From contig NZ_FNPJ01000013.1 in the NCBI RefSeq assembly GCF_900107265.1, positions 1-54,716 on the forward strand: 54,716 bases of DNA. The letters run 5' to 3'. Both the position numbers and the translations under genes were made by a program. Each line of letters starts with the position of its first letter. Position 1 is the stretch's first letter. The notes under the pieces were generated by a model. It was not told the origin of the DNA, searched no databases, and worked only from the letters and a program-made list of their open reading frames with translations. This DNA comes from Nitrosomonas sp. Nm33 (lineage in GTDB: Bacteria > Pseudomonadota > Gammaproteobacteria > Burkholderiales > Nitrosomonadaceae). Below, one piece after another: positions 42,377 through 51,546 of this stretch.

Positions 42377-43345
42377 GTGCCAATCGAACGTATTAGGAGC
42401 TTTATTGCTCAAGACATGAGCGCTGTTGATGCTGTGATTCGACAAAAGCTTCATTCTCAGGTCGCACTTATTCATCAAATAGGTGAATACATCATTCATA
42501 ATGGAGGCAAACGACTGCGCCCAGCACTGGTTATTTTATCTGCTGGTATCTTTGGCTATTCCGGGCAGCATCACCATAATCTAGCTGCAATAGTCGAATT
42601 CATTCATACAGCAACACTGCTACATGATGATGTAGTAGACGAGTCACAGTTACGGCGAAATAGAGCTACCGCAAATGCTTTATTTGGTAATGCTGCCAGT
42701 GTATTAGTGGGAGATTTTCTTTATTCGCGCTCCTTCCAGATGATGGTAGAAGTAAACAATATGCGCATTATGCAAGTACTATCTGATGCCACTAATATCA
42801 TAGCCGAAGGTGAGGTCCTACAATTACTCAATTGTAGAGATCCTGATGTAGAAGAAGAGAATTATCTACGTGTTATTCGCTTTAAAACCGCTAAGCTTTT
42901 TGAGGCTGCTGCTCGTATTGGGGCAATCATTGGCAACGCCACTCAACCTGAGGAAGAGGCTTTAGCAGTTTACGGAATGCACCTGGGTACAGCATTCCAA
43001 TTGATCGATGACCTGCTTGATTATTCAGGCGATTATCAGGATACTGGCAAGAATCTTGGTGATGATCTTGCAGAGGGTAAACCAACACTTCCCCTCATTT
43101 ATGCCATGCGCAACGGTTCTGATAAACAAGCAAATATCATACGCGAAGCCATTAGAACAGGTGGAGAAAGCGGATTCCAGACTGTTCTAGAGATTATCCA
43201 GGAAACAGGTGCTCTTGATTATGCAAAACAACGCGCACAAAATGAAGCTGAAATAGCTTCAGAAGCTATCGCAAATTTGGCTGATTCCAGCTATAAGGAA
43301 TGTTTGTTACAATTGGCTCATTTCGCTGTAACAAGGAATCATTAA
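42377..43345 (+). CDS. ispB: Octaprenyl diphosphate synthase
   Basis: Makes the polyprenyl side chain of ubiquinone. 322 aa. The first Asp-rich motif DDVVD is at residues 84-88 (LLHDDVVDESQLRRNRATAN) and the second in LIDDLLDYSGD near 215; GGKRLRPALVIL precedes them. Small residues before the first motif allow long chains. Start is GTG 42377 with AAGGGG 5-6 bases upstream; no ATG fits. Divergent from rplU as in most gamma- and betaproteobacteria. Confidence 0.94.
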   Translation: MPIERIRSFIAQDMSAVDAVIRQKLHSQVALIHQIGEYIIHNGGKRLRPALVILSAGIFGYSGQHHHNLAAIVEFIHTATLLHDDVVDESQLRRNRATANALFGNAASVLVGDFLYSRSFQMMVEVNNMRIMQVLSDATNIIAEGEVLQLLNCRDPDVEEENYLRVIRFKTAKLFEAAARIGAIIGNATQPEEEALAVYGMHLGTAFQLIDDLLDYSGDYQDTGKNLGDDLAEGKPTLPLIYAMRNGSDKQANIIREAIRTGGESGFQTVLEIIQETGALDYAKQRAQNEAEIASEAIANLADSSYKECLLQLAHFAVTRNH

Positions 43346-43431
43346 CGAAATTTAATTGATCCTCCTTGTTGCCACCAAAATAAGTCTGAGATAAAACTCA
43401 GCATGCCTAATGTATATTCATAAGATATTCA

Positions 43432-43508
43432 CGGGGTGCAGCTCAGCCTGATAGAGTACTGCGTTCGGGACGCAGGCGTCGGAGGTTCAAATCCTCTCAC
43501 CCCGACCA
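43432..43508 (+). tRNA. tRNA-Pro (anticodon CGG)
   Basis: 77-nt cloverleaf. Acceptor stem is CGGGGTG/CACCCCG. The anticodon stem CTGCG/CGCAG encloses loop TTCGGGA, giving anticodon CGG. T-arm is GAGG-TTCAAAT-CCTC. Discriminator A and CCA encoded in the DNA. A 103-bp repeat begins 17 bp downstream. Confidence 0.97.
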
Positions 43509-43525
43509 ACCCTATATAAGCTGCT

Positions 43526-43628
43526 ATTCCATTTCCAAATCAAAGATGACGCAAGAGCGAGCCGCAGACAGTATAAATAATACGGCAAGGTGAAGCCGAC
43601 AAAGTTAGGTTTGATTTAGAAATGGAAT
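43526..43628. repeat. 103-bp dispersed repeat, copy 4
   Basis: ATTCCATTTCCAAATCAAA to TTTGATTTAGAAATGGAAT, length and core as in the other copies, 17 bp behind tRNA-Pro. Confidence 0.88.
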
Positions 43629-43649
43629 TACTTATCCGGGCTTCTCTGA

Positions 43650-44561
43650 TTAAGCTTTCAGCGCACATACAGACTGGCCAAATGCTTGCAATCCTTCAAT
43701 TACTCTCCCGTCTTCAAGAGTAATTGGCTGGGGTAATAAGATAAATGGCTCATTTCCAGCAGTAATTGAAACGATTGACAAATCTAACCGACTTGCCCAG
43801 CATTCGATGGCATCGCGACCGATAAATGTATTCAGATGAACATTTGGTTTACCCAAAAGAATATTAGCGTAAGTAGCTTCAAAAATATCCCAATTTTGGG
43901 GAAATTCCAGGAATGAAAAAATTATCATGCCATCTTTTTTGATGACTCTTCGAGCTTCAAGTAAATAACAGTAGATTTCTTCGTAAAGTAAATGAGTAAA
44001 TACCGAGAAAAAAACACAAAAATTTGCACAACTGTTGGGATAAGGAATAGAAATGTTCTCAACTTTCTTGAATTGCCAATTGGAAGGACTATCTTTCTTG
44101 GCGTAATCAAGCAACTCATCAACGACATCAGTTCCTAAATATTTTCCATTTACTAGATAAGGAATCATGGCTTTTGCCAAGCGTCCCGAACCACAACCTA
44201 CATCAATCAATGTATGATCTGGTAATAAGCCATAATGAATGAGCAATTGCTTTTCGATTTGACCCCATGCAACAAAGTTACCCCCGATAGCACGCGACAT
44301 AGCCTCATCCAATGGATACTGCTTCATCAAATTTCTCACTAGATTTCGATAATCTTCGACAAAATGAAATTTCTGGCTTCCATTTTGTTTACGAAAAGCA
44401 TTATTTCGTTTCTCGTCGCCGCCAAATTGCTTAAAATGATCATAACCGGAGCTAAATACTCCTTGTTGTACAGCTTTAGCAACATCAGGATTGATGGAAA
44501 GATAAGCAGCTTCATCCCATTCTGCTGGGATAGTATTTGGAGAAATTATAGTTTTAGACAT
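43650..44561 (-). CDS. SAM-dependent methyltransferase with N-terminal NPDV-type domain
   Basis: 303 aa. Residues about 15-47 (DEAAYLSINPDVAKAVQQGV...YDHFKQFG) resemble the short Y-x-x-x-N-P-D-V repeat often attached to glycosyltransferases and surface-polysaccharide enzymes. Residues about 115-230 are a class I methyltransferase with DVGCGSGRLAKAMI (from 120), GTDVVDELLDYAKKD and the post-motif RVIKKDGMIIFSFLEF. A role in modifying a surface glycan or its nucleotide-sugar precursor is possible, inferred from the N-terminal module. An AGAGA site precedes ATG 44561. It stands alone. Confidence 0.8.
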   Translation of the reverse strand: MSKTIISPNTIPAEWDEAAYLSINPDVAKAVQQGVFSSGYDHFKQFGGDEKRNNAFRKQNGSQKFHFVEDYRNLVRNLMKQYPLDEAMSRAIGGNFVAWGQIEKQLLIHYGLLPDHTLIDVGCGSGRLAKAMIPYLVNGKYLGTDVVDELLDYAKKDSPSNWQFKKVENISIPYPNSCANFCVFFSVFTHLLYEEIYCYLLEARRVIKKDGMIIFSFLEFPQNWDIFEATYANILLGKPNVHLNTFIGRDAIECWASRLDLSIVSITAGNEPFILLPQPITLEDGRVIEGLQAFGQSVCALKA

Positions 44562-45389
44562 ATGATCTCTTAATTGATAGATTCAAGTTTGAATTGCAAC
44601 AATGCATAGTAAATCGGACGTAATTTACCGATATTTAACTCAGATATTTCACCAGGCTAGCCTGTAACATGATGTAAAAGCTGATAACAAGCGCTTTCGG
44701 CTAGATTCACTTAAATTCAATTTATATCGTTGACCTTCGCGCGCTGACGGGAAATTTGTGACATCTTTCCACTCCTACTTTGCACCAATTGCCGCGAAGA
44801 TTGGCTTGGCGTGGAATACGTAAATCTGCTCGCAAACCGCCTCGCTATCATTCCGTGTCCTGGCTAAATATTCGGGTTAAAAGAATATGCTAAAAGAATA
44901 TCTCAGTGAAGCTTCTTTAGGAAGTTCTAAATAAGAAACTATTTGACAAAACGCTTGATAACAACTTACATACCGCCTGCAACGCTGGAAGCACGTGATT
45001 CTAAACAATGTTGAAATATGGCAAATCAGTTTCCCCTTGTTTGGTCTACTGGGAATGTGATAAGTGAAGAGGGGTGGTATCACAGACGCAATTACTTTCT
45101 TTAATTTGTGGTGGAATTTCGAGTAATAGCAAAGCGGAGAAATCCATCTCCGTTCATTCCATTACTACAGTTTATGTTTCTTTATCGATAAAGAAAGGAA
45201 AATAAATTAAACTTGTAAACTGGATAAGCTATATATTTTCGCGTCAGTAAATGACAAATAATAATTATTTTCCTACTTCCTTTTATTCACAAATTTTTCT
45301 ATTTAATTCTTTTCTAAAATTTCACCTCGAAACACAAAAACTAAATAACCATTTTTTGCTCGAGAAAAAGGATCAACTTTGGAGTAATC
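44562..45389. other. 828-bp region without a recognisable gene
   Basis: I see no supported coding sequence on either strand. The open frame at 44877-45083 (-) has no family resemblance. A short direct repeat AAAAGAATAT occurs near 44880-44900. Sequence from 45160 to 45390 is very AT-rich and probably holds the promoter of the acyl carrier protein gene. Confidence 0.5.
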
Positions 45390-45647
45390 ATGCAACATCT
45401 AGAAGAAGTCAAAAATATCTTGGTTGATGTCCTCAATCTGGAGGAGCGTAAGAATTCACTTAGAGAAGATACAGTTTTACTTGGAAATATCCCTGAGCTG
45501 GACTCAATGGCAGTCGTCAATGTCATCACAGCACTGGAAGAATATTATGATATTTCAATAGATGACGATGAAATCAGCGCTAAAACCTTTGAAACACTTG
45601 GCAGCCTGACCCACTTTGTTGAACAAAAATTGCTCTCATTGAAATGA
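45390..45647 (+). CDS. Orphan acyl carrier protein
   Basis: 85-aa acidic four-helix carrier. The phosphopantetheine-attachment serine is Ser39 in ELDSMAVVNVITALEEYYDI; helix I is EEVKNILVDVLNLEERKNSL. It is not the housekeeping fatty-acid ACP (no DSLD context, no fab genes nearby). It resembles specialised carriers of polyketide, exopolysaccharide or PEP-CTERM-associated clusters. GGAG lies 5 bases before the ATG. No partner synthase or ligase is adjacent, so the substrate is unknown. Confidence 0.85.
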   Translation: MQHLEEVKNILVDVLNLEERKNSLREDTVLLGNIPELDSMAVVNVITALEEYYDISIDDDEISAKTFETLGSLTHFVEQKLLSLK

Positions 45648-45825
45648 GTATAGGAAATTCTCCCTTTGAGCTTTTTGTCTGAAAAAACCGAGCAAGGAAA
45701 GTGTTCTTGTTCTGGTTATAAACTATCTTTAATTAAACTATTGTGATCAAGTAATCAGGATATTTTGTAAACTTTTATGAAAGTATAAAATTTTTGTAAT
45801 GAAATAGATGCCCACTACCCTAATA

Positions 45826-45895
45826 GTGAGTAGACCAAGGAAATTTCACCCCAGTCCTTCGCAAAGCCGGACATGAGCCTATCAACTCATCCAAT
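45826..45895 (-). other. Degenerate group II intron 3' end (domains V-VI)
   Basis: On the minus strand, GGATGAGTTGATAGGCTCAT then GTCCGG folds like intron domain V: GGA/TCC and TGAG/CTCA stems with a two-base bulge. It is followed by GCGAAGGACTGGGGTGAAAT and TTCCTTGGTCTACTCAC, resembling domain VI and the 3' splice end. The catalytic AGC at the domain V base is degraded. No reverse transcriptase remains nearby, so this is a relic. Assignment is by recall of the motif. Confidence 0.45.
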
Positions 45896-46011
45896 TTCCA
45901 TCATCCAATCGTAGGAATATACTTTATTTCAAGTGCACAAATGCATAGTTAAAACAATTGACGCTCTTCGGCCAATAATATATATGAGCTGGTACAAAAC
46001 TTACTGCGAAC

Positions 46012-47142
46012 TTACTGCGCCGTTGCCCGCGTCAACTTGAGCAATTTTCCATTCTCCTCATCAGTCAGCAGATAAATCGCGCCATCGGGCCCTTCCGCGA
46101 CATCGCGAATACGTGCGCTATCCCTTAATAATTTTTCTTCGCTAATGACATTCTTCTCATTGACTACCAACCTGACCAGATGCTTGCCTGCCAATGCACC
46201 AATAAATAAATTACCCTTCCATTCTGGGAACATGGTGCCTTTATAGAACATCATGCCAGAAGGGGCGATGGAGGGTGTCCAGTAATAAATCGGCTCTTCA
46301 AACCCTTGCTCTGCATGTTCCTTTTTGATGGGTGTCATCCAGTAGTGAATACCATAACTAGCTAGTGGCCAGCCATAATTCCTGCCCGGCTTGGGAATGT
46401 TGATTTCATCTCCCCCACGCGGGCCATGCTCATGAATCCATAATTCTCCGGTGCTCGGGTGAATGGCGGCACCTTGAATATTCCGATGACCATAGGACCA
46501 GATTTCCGGTTTGGCTTTTTGATCTTTGACAAAGGGATTGTCGGAAGGCACAGAGCCATCACTCCGGATTCTAACCAGCTTACCGAGATGATTATCGAGC
46601 TGCTGAGCTTGCTCCATATATTTGAAACGCTCACCAAGTGTCACAAAAAGATTGCCATCCAGCGCAAATACCAGGCGAGATCCAAAATGCTTGGTGCCGT
46701 CTGTTTTGGGCTGCTGACGGAAGATCACTTGTAGATTTTCCAGCGCCATATCGACCAGCTTTGCTCTGGCAACAGCGGTGCCAGCTACACTGGCTTGTGG
46801 TTCCGCATAAGAAAAATAAACGAGATGATTTCTGGAAAAATCTGGATCAAGTGCTAAACCCAGCAACCCGCCTTGATCCTCAGCAAACACGGTCGGCACA
46901 CCCTTGATGGGTTCGGATAATTTGCCATCGGCCGATACGATGCGAAGCTGCCCTATACGCTCGGTTAAAAGTATTCGTCCATCAGGCAGGAATGCCATGC
47001 TCCAGGGATGATTTAGCCCCTTAACTAAAACATGTACATTGAGTTTCACCTGGGAAGATTGAGCATGTGCAGTGGAATAAAAATAAAGACTGCTCAACGT
47101 AAGTAAAGCGAACAACTTGATTATCAGCAAGATACGAGTCAT
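46012..47142 (-). CDS. PQQ-dependent soluble aldose dehydrogenase (YliI/sGDH-like)
   Basis: 376 aa. Signal peptide about 1-27 (ending AHAQ), then a six-bladed beta-propeller of the glucose/sorbosone dehydrogenase family: LVKGLNHPWSMAFLPDGRIL (catalytic-His blade), DQGGLLGLALDPDFSRNHLV, IWSYGHRNIQGAAIHPSTGE and EHGPRGGDEINIPKPGRNYG. It oxidises aldose sugars in the periplasm with PQQ and Ca2+. I choose ATG 47142 since GGAAGG lies 7 bases before it; ATG 47148 is two codons upstream. It is 40 bp behind a PqqU-like TonB receptor on the same strand. Confidence 0.88.
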   Translation of the reverse strand: MTRILLIIKLFALLTLSSLYFYSTAHAQSSQVKLNVHVLVKGLNHPWSMAFLPDGRILLTERIGQLRIVSADGKLSEPIKGVPTVFAEDQGGLLGLALDPDFSRNHLVYFSYAEPQASVAGTAVARAKLVDMALENLQVIFRQQPKTDGTKHFGSRLVFALDGNLFVTLGERFKYMEQAQQLDNHLGKLVRIRSDGSVPSDNPFVKDQKAKPEIWSYGHRNIQGAAIHPSTGELWIHEHGPRGGDEINIPKPGRNYGWPLASYGIHYWMTPIKKEHAEQGFEEPIYYWTPSIAPSGMMFYKGTMFPEWKGNLFIGALAGKHLVRLVVNEKNVISEEKLLRDSARIRDVAEGPDGAIYLLTDEENGKLLKLTRATAQ

Positions 47143-47182
47143 TTTCATCCCTTCCTTATAGATGGTATGAACAAATAAAGCA

Positions 47183-49270
47183 TTAAAATGGTGTCATCCG
47201 GATGCGCAACCCACCAAAAACATTGAGGGGCGGACCTGGTTCAAAAAAACGACCCAATGCGGCGTTGATACGCGTATTAGCATTGTAGCGCTCATCGAAC
47301 AGATTATTAATGCCGACGAATACCGAACCTTCGAGCCAGCGATGTTTCTTTTCCCACCCCAACAACAATTGCCCCAGGGTATAGGCATGGTTAGTGACGG
47401 TATTGATGTCATTCACAAAAAACTCTCCTACCCGATGAACATGCAATTGCCCAAATATTCCAGTGGGATGGGTGTAACGTACCCTCCCCTCCCATCTATG
47501 TTTTGGCAAACCGGGAAATTCATTGCCTTTCAGATCGATATTATCGACAATAAAGCGCTCAAACTCGAAATCCGAATAGGTATAGGCGATTTCACCTTGC
47601 AATCCCTGCCATACTGGCGTTGCCAGACGGCTTTCAACCCCTAGTCTGCGTGATTTTCCCGCATTGCGAAAAAAAATGCGACCAGGAGACTCGGCTAATT
47701 CAAATGGTGTGATTTCGTTGCGGGTATGGATATGAAAAAATGTAGCTTCATATGCAAAACCAGCTGGGTTACCCCGTAGTCCGATTTCCTTGCTCAAGGA
47801 AGTCTGGGCTTCAAGGTTATTATTGAATCCTCCCGTTCCTGCAGGATTGTTGATCAGTTCTGTGGTCGTGGGCGCTTCGAATACGGAAGCAATATTGGTA
47901 TAGATCTGATGGGTATCCAGCAGGCGATACACAAGCCCCCCTGTGCCACTGGCTTGAGAGAGCGTTCTGGTGCCCGATTGATCGCTATCCAAAAGAAATA
48001 CATCTTTTACCCGGTATTGAAACCAATCCCAACGGCCACCGGCCACAAGATCCAATTTGTCAGTTAGACTCCATTCATTGCGTAAAAACGGCCCGACATT
48101 CTGTACGCGTTCAATTTGATCAAAATTTAATGCACCTTGCACTCCAAAAAGGTTATTGAAACGTCGTCGATCGTCATTCTGGATGGCATAGTCGACACCG
48201 ACCAGCAAGCGATTAGCGCGCTTTAGCAAAGTATGATCACTCGCAAACTGGGCTGCCAATCCTCCTGTCCAGCGATCGAATTCCACCTGTCCGCCAATGT
48301 TAAATGGCAGCAGATTCTGAAAATCGCGGTGTAACGCATGAGCAACAATAGTCAGTATCTGGTTAGAGGATGGGCTTTTCCGGTAGCGCACGGCGAATTG
48401 TTCCTGGCGGATGGCTTCACTTGCATTAAATAACTGATTATTCGCTGCTGCCTGTTTCGGGTTGGCATTAACCTCGGCGAGTGTTAATGCACCTGGATCT
48501 TTCGAATCAGGGGAATAAAACTGATGCAGTAAAATCATCCAGTCAGAATCAGGTGATGATTGGAAATTCAATTTGACTTGGGAAAACAGGTTTTCCATGC
48601 TGCTGTGATTGCGCCAGCCTTTCTGCTGGAGATACGATCCGAACAATCCATAGTCAAAATTTCTCATCCGCCCTCCTGTATACAACTCTGATTTCAAATA
48701 ACCGAACTGACCAAAAACTAGACGGGGCGCGACTTCAAACTTTTCGCGTGGTGAGCGAGTGGTAATGCTGATCATACCGCCAGAAGCATTACCGTATAAC
48801 GTGGTCGATGGGCCTCGCAGAATTTCCATACGTTCGATTAAAGCCGGATCAATAGCATCGAGCTGTGTCTGACCATCGGGTAAGGTTTGCGGAATATCAT
48901 CGACACGCAACTGGATGCCCCGCACGCCAAACGGTGAGCGCGCACCAAAGCCGCGGATGGCTATCCGCAAATCCTGCGTAAAATTATATTGATTCTGAAA
49001 AAAAACACCGGGCGTGCCATGGGCGAACTCATCCAGCGTGGCACCAGGCTGATGATCGGTATATTTACTCCGCTCAATACGGGTAATTGCATCAGGTATT
49101 TGTTCAGGTTTTTTTTCTGTGCGTGTTGCAGTCACTGTAAGGGGAGCAAAGATGACAGGCTCGGGTATTTTGGATTGTTGTGCTTGGGCTAAAACAGGCG
49201 TGATGAAAAACCCAATCAGAATGGAATTGATCGCCAAGTAGCTGTTCGAGTGTATACCACAAGCTAGCAT
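47183..49270 (-). CDS. TonB-dependent outer-membrane receptor, PqqU/YncD-like
   Basis: 695 aa. Signal peptide to about residue 30 (VLAQAQQ). A plug domain follows with FFQNQYNFTQDLRIAIRGFG, ARSPFGVRGIQLRVDDIPQT, LPDGQTQLDAIDPALIERME and ILRGPSTTLYGNASGGMISI. A 22-strand barrel ends in Phe (RIRMTPF). The plug segments closely recall E. coli YncD (PqqU), the PQQ importer (RGFGSRS..GVRGLRLYVDGIP..MPDGQ). A PQQ-enzyme gene lies immediately downstream, so PQQ is the best substrate guess. Ferric-chelate uptake is the alternative; no iron-box was identified. Confidence 0.88.
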   Translation of the reverse strand: MLACGIHSNSYLAINSILIGFFITPVLAQAQQSKIPEPVIFAPLTVTATRTEKKPEQIPDAITRIERSKYTDHQPGATLDEFAHGTPGVFFQNQYNFTQDLRIAIRGFGARSPFGVRGIQLRVDDIPQTLPDGQTQLDAIDPALIERMEILRGPSTTLYGNASGGMISITTRSPREKFEVAPRLVFGQFGYLKSELYTGGRMRNFDYGLFGSYLQQKGWRNHSSMENLFSQVKLNFQSSPDSDWMILLHQFYSPDSKDPGALTLAEVNANPKQAAANNQLFNASEAIRQEQFAVRYRKSPSSNQILTIVAHALHRDFQNLLPFNIGGQVEFDRWTGGLAAQFASDHTLLKRANRLLVGVDYAIQNDDRRRFNNLFGVQGALNFDQIERVQNVGPFLRNEWSLTDKLDLVAGGRWDWFQYRVKDVFLLDSDQSGTRTLSQASGTGGLVYRLLDTHQIYTNIASVFEAPTTTELINNPAGTGGFNNNLEAQTSLSKEIGLRGNPAGFAYEATFFHIHTRNEITPFELAESPGRIFFRNAGKSRRLGVESRLATPVWQGLQGEIAYTYSDFEFERFIVDNIDLKGNEFPGLPKHRWEGRVRYTHPTGIFGQLHVHRVGEFFVNDINTVTNHAYTLGQLLLGWEKKHRWLEGSVFVGINNLFDERYNANTRINAALGRFFEPGPPLNVFGGLRIRMTPF

Positions 49271-49563
49271 ATCTAGTCAGTAGTACCTAAATTGGCACAT
49301 ACAATAATTAAAATCCCATATCACAATCGAACATTAAAAGAATCGGAAATTCTTAATAAAAAATGATTGTTCGGAATTAGAAAAATTAGCTGTAAAAGCT
49401 GAAAATTTGGCGAAAGAAAATTTTACAAAAGATAAGATTCATTTGCTTTTCCCTCACATTATCGGATTATGTGGTCATTTTTTGATTACTACTTCAATTC
49501 TACTATCATGTATCTATTCAAAAATAAAGTCGCGAGTATCATTCTTTGGTGGATGGAGCTACA

Positions 49564-49977
49564 ATGTCACGCAACAGCCGGGTAGTACGGAAAAACTTGA
49601 ACAAGATATCTACCTTCTCCTTTGCAGCCAGAATCAAAAGCTTTAGCTACGCTTTTGCAGGCATAGCTGTATTAATAAAAAGCCAGCATAATGCCTGGAT
49701 TCATCTTCTTGCAACTACTCTGGTAATCAGCTGCGGACTATTTTTTCAGATTGAATCTGTTGAGTGGTGTCTTGTCATTTTGGCTATCTTAGCGGTGTTT
49801 GTTTCAGAAGCTTTAAACACTGCCATCGAATTTTTATGCGATGTTGCTTCCCCTGCTCCGCATCCATTCATTCAAAAATCCAAAGATGTGGCCGCAGGTG
49901 CTGTACTGATAAGCGCCATTGGCGCTGTCATCATAGGTTTAATTATTTTTCTGCCTTATTTTAAAGTCTACCTATAA
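49564..49977 (+). CDS. dgkA: Diacylglycerol/undecaprenol kinase (DgkA family)
   Basis: 137-aa inner-membrane kinase with three helices. Motifs: RIKSFSYAFAGIAVLIKSQH (amphipathic entry), NAWIHLLATTLVISCGLFFQ and EALNTAIEFLCDV (catalytic Glu, ATP/Mg contacts), then KSKDVAAGAVLISAIGAVII. The KDVAAGAVL form is closer to the undecaprenol kinases than to E. coli DgkA. Start ATG 49564 has GGAG 5 bases upstream; the longer frame from 49546 uses weak starts. Confidence 0.88.
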   Translation: MSRNSRVVRKNLNKISTFSFAARIKSFSYAFAGIAVLIKSQHNAWIHLLATTLVISCGLFFQIESVEWCLVILAILAVFVSEALNTAIEFLCDVASPAPHPFIQKSKDVAAGAVLISAIGAVIIGLIIFLPYFKVYL

Positions 49978-50031
49978 CCATTTCTCAGTCAATTCAGATT
50001 TTGTAACCTGTCAATGCTTATTTTTAATCTC

Positions 50032-50119
50032 TTATCCCGTTTCTAAATCAAATCTAAATCAAATATGACGCGAAGGTGAACCGCAGACAGGATAAATAAT
50101 ACGGCGGAGAGCTGACAAG
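50032..50119. repeat. Decayed copy 5 of the dispersed repeat
   Basis: Starts TTATCCCGTTTCTAAATC and has the core GCAGACAGGATAAATAATAC. The left arm carries a small duplication (AAATCAAATCTAAATCAAAT) and the right arm is lost. Confidence 0.65.
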
Positions 50120-50136
50120 GTTCTCCTTGAACTTAA

Positions 50137-50167
50137 ATAATCCTAAAGGCAGTTTTTTTAGGATTAT
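50137..50167 (-). terminator. Hairpin between dgkA and yjbQ, probable terminator
   Basis: ATAATCCTAAA (50137-50147) and TTTAGGATTAT (50157-50167) form a perfect 11-bp stem with a 9-base loop, 9 bp past the yjbQ stop. On the minus strand it is followed by TTAAGTTC, a weak T-tract; it may serve both convergent genes. Confidence 0.5.
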
Positions 50168-50175
50168 CAATAGTA

Positions 50176-50595
50176 TTATTCACCATTAATGGTAATAACA
50201 AGCCTTCTGCTTCCCCCGTGATTCCGGTGCTCGCAAAGATAGATTCCCTGCCATGTGCCAAGAGTGGGTCGCCCATTGGTGACAGGAATGATCAAACTGC
50301 AACCTAACAAACTAGATTTTAAATGTGCTGGAAGATCATCGCTTCCTTCGTCCATATGCCTGTAATAAGGTGCATCCTCAGGTACTATATGATTGAAGAA
50401 ATCTTCAAAATCCTGGCGCACGGTAGGATCTGCATTCTCATTAAGGGTTAATGATGCAGAAGTATGCTGAATAAAGATATTCATGATCCCTATCTTGACC
50501 TCTCTTAATTCCGGCAGCTGTTGCAATATTTCATCAGTCACCAAGTGAAAGCCGCGTGTGCGGGCTCTAAGATAAAGTTGTTTTTGTATCCACAT
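50176..50595 (-). CDS. yjbQ: YjbQ/UPF0047 family protein
   Basis: 139 aa. It opens [20 protein letters not shown] and contains [40 protein letters not shown] and [20 protein letters not shown], the complete set of YjbQ motifs. The family forms trimers, binds metal through His, and has side thiamine-phosphate synthase activity; the true role is unclear. ATG 50595 fits the family start; a TTG at 50610 would add five residues. Confidence 0.92.
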   Translation of the reverse strand: MWIQKQLYLRARTRGFHLVTDEILQQLPELREVKIGIMNIFIQHTSASLTLNENADPTVRQDFEDFFNHIVPEDAPYYRHMDEGSDDLPAHLKSSLLGCSLIIPVTNGRPTLGTWQGIYLCEHRNHGGSRRLVITINGE

Positions 50596-50934
50596 AAAAT
50601 ATCTATCCAATTTCTTGAAATTATGCAGCTTCTTTCAATCTCAGGCAGAGACTTTTTTAAGCTGGCGATATTCCATATTGTATCGATACTCTATCTAACA
50701 GGTTGTTAAAAAACGTATTCGAGGCAGTCGATGATAGGCAAAAGCAGGCGAAAAAAGCTGAGTTTATACCTGATAAATGAGCATTTTGAGCCTGTTTTTA
50801 ACACTGCAGCGGCAACATCAATTTCAGTTGAATAATTTGTTAGTAGGTTTGATCGATTCTATTGCACCATGTCACTTTTCATCACGATCAGATAAACTAC
50901 ATCATCAAAAATTACTACCATCAAAGTTTTTCTT
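50596..50934. other. Intergenic region with a repeat-like remnant
   Basis: No gene. From 50697 to about 50830 the sequence (CTAACAGGTTGTTAAAAAAC ... AAATGAGCATTTTGAGCCTG) looks like the non-coding edge of a transposon or dispersed repeat seen in many proteobacteria. A single copy is present here, so this rests on resemblance only. Confidence 0.35.
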
Positions 50935-51546
50935 ATGACAGAAACTGTTATTGATTTTATTCGTCACGGCGAGCCTGTTGGCGGGCATCGTTATCGAGGT
51001 CACAACATCGACGACCCACTCAGCGAAAAAGGCTGGTCCCAAATGTGGGATGCAGTTGGTGAATATAACGCATGGGAGCAGATTATCACCTCCCCACTAC
51101 AACGCTGCCAGACGTTTGCGCGTGCGCTGGGAGAACGTCACGGAATAGACGTTACTGTTGAGCCTCGATTTAAAGAGGTGGGATTAGGTTCGTGGGAAGG
51201 GCTTAGCCATGATGAAATTAAAATAGGTAGAAGCGATGAGTTTCAGGCCTTCCTGAGAAACCCGGTAAATCATCGACCTCAAGGTGCAGAAGTCCTTGAC
51301 GATTTCATCAATCGAGTCAACTCAGCTTATGACGAAATCGTGGAGCACTATCGAAGTAAGCATTATCTCATCGTTGCGCATGCAGGTGTAATTCGTGCAG
51401 TCATCGCAAGAACAGTCCATGCACCACCGGTTGGTTTCTATCGAATTAAAGTCAATAATGGCGGAATTACCCGTATACGGCACACAGAAACAGGCGAAAT
51501 GCTGGAGTTTCTGAATGGGAAGCTATCTGGGGCTGAAAACAAATAA
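50935..51546 (+). CDS. Histidine phosphatase family protein
   Basis: 203-aa member of the phosphoglycerate-mutase-like branch. The catalytic RHG is IRHGEPVGG (His11). SPLQRCQTFARALGE is the phosphate pocket, Glu81 sits in FKEVGLGSWEGLSHDEI, and His149 in IVAHAGVIRAVIA. This set is close to CobC (alpha-ribazole phosphatase) and related small phosphatases, but no cobalamin gene is near, so the substrate is open. Confidence 0.88.
   Translation: MTETVIDFIRHGEPVGGHRYRGHNIDDPLSEKGWSQMWDAVGEYNAWEQIITSPLQRCQTFARALGERHGIDVTVEPRFKEVGLGSWEGLSHDEIKIGRSDEFQAFLRNPVNHRPQGAEVLDDFINRVNSAYDEIVEHYRSKHYLIVAHAGVIRAVIARTVHAPPVGFYRIKVNNGGITRIRHTETGEMLEFLNGKLSGAENK

Noticed and set aside
46000..46023. Tandem ACTTACTGCG duplication at the end of the PQQ dehydrogenase gene
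   Set aside because: A simple two-copy short duplication spanning the stop codon; no sign of function.
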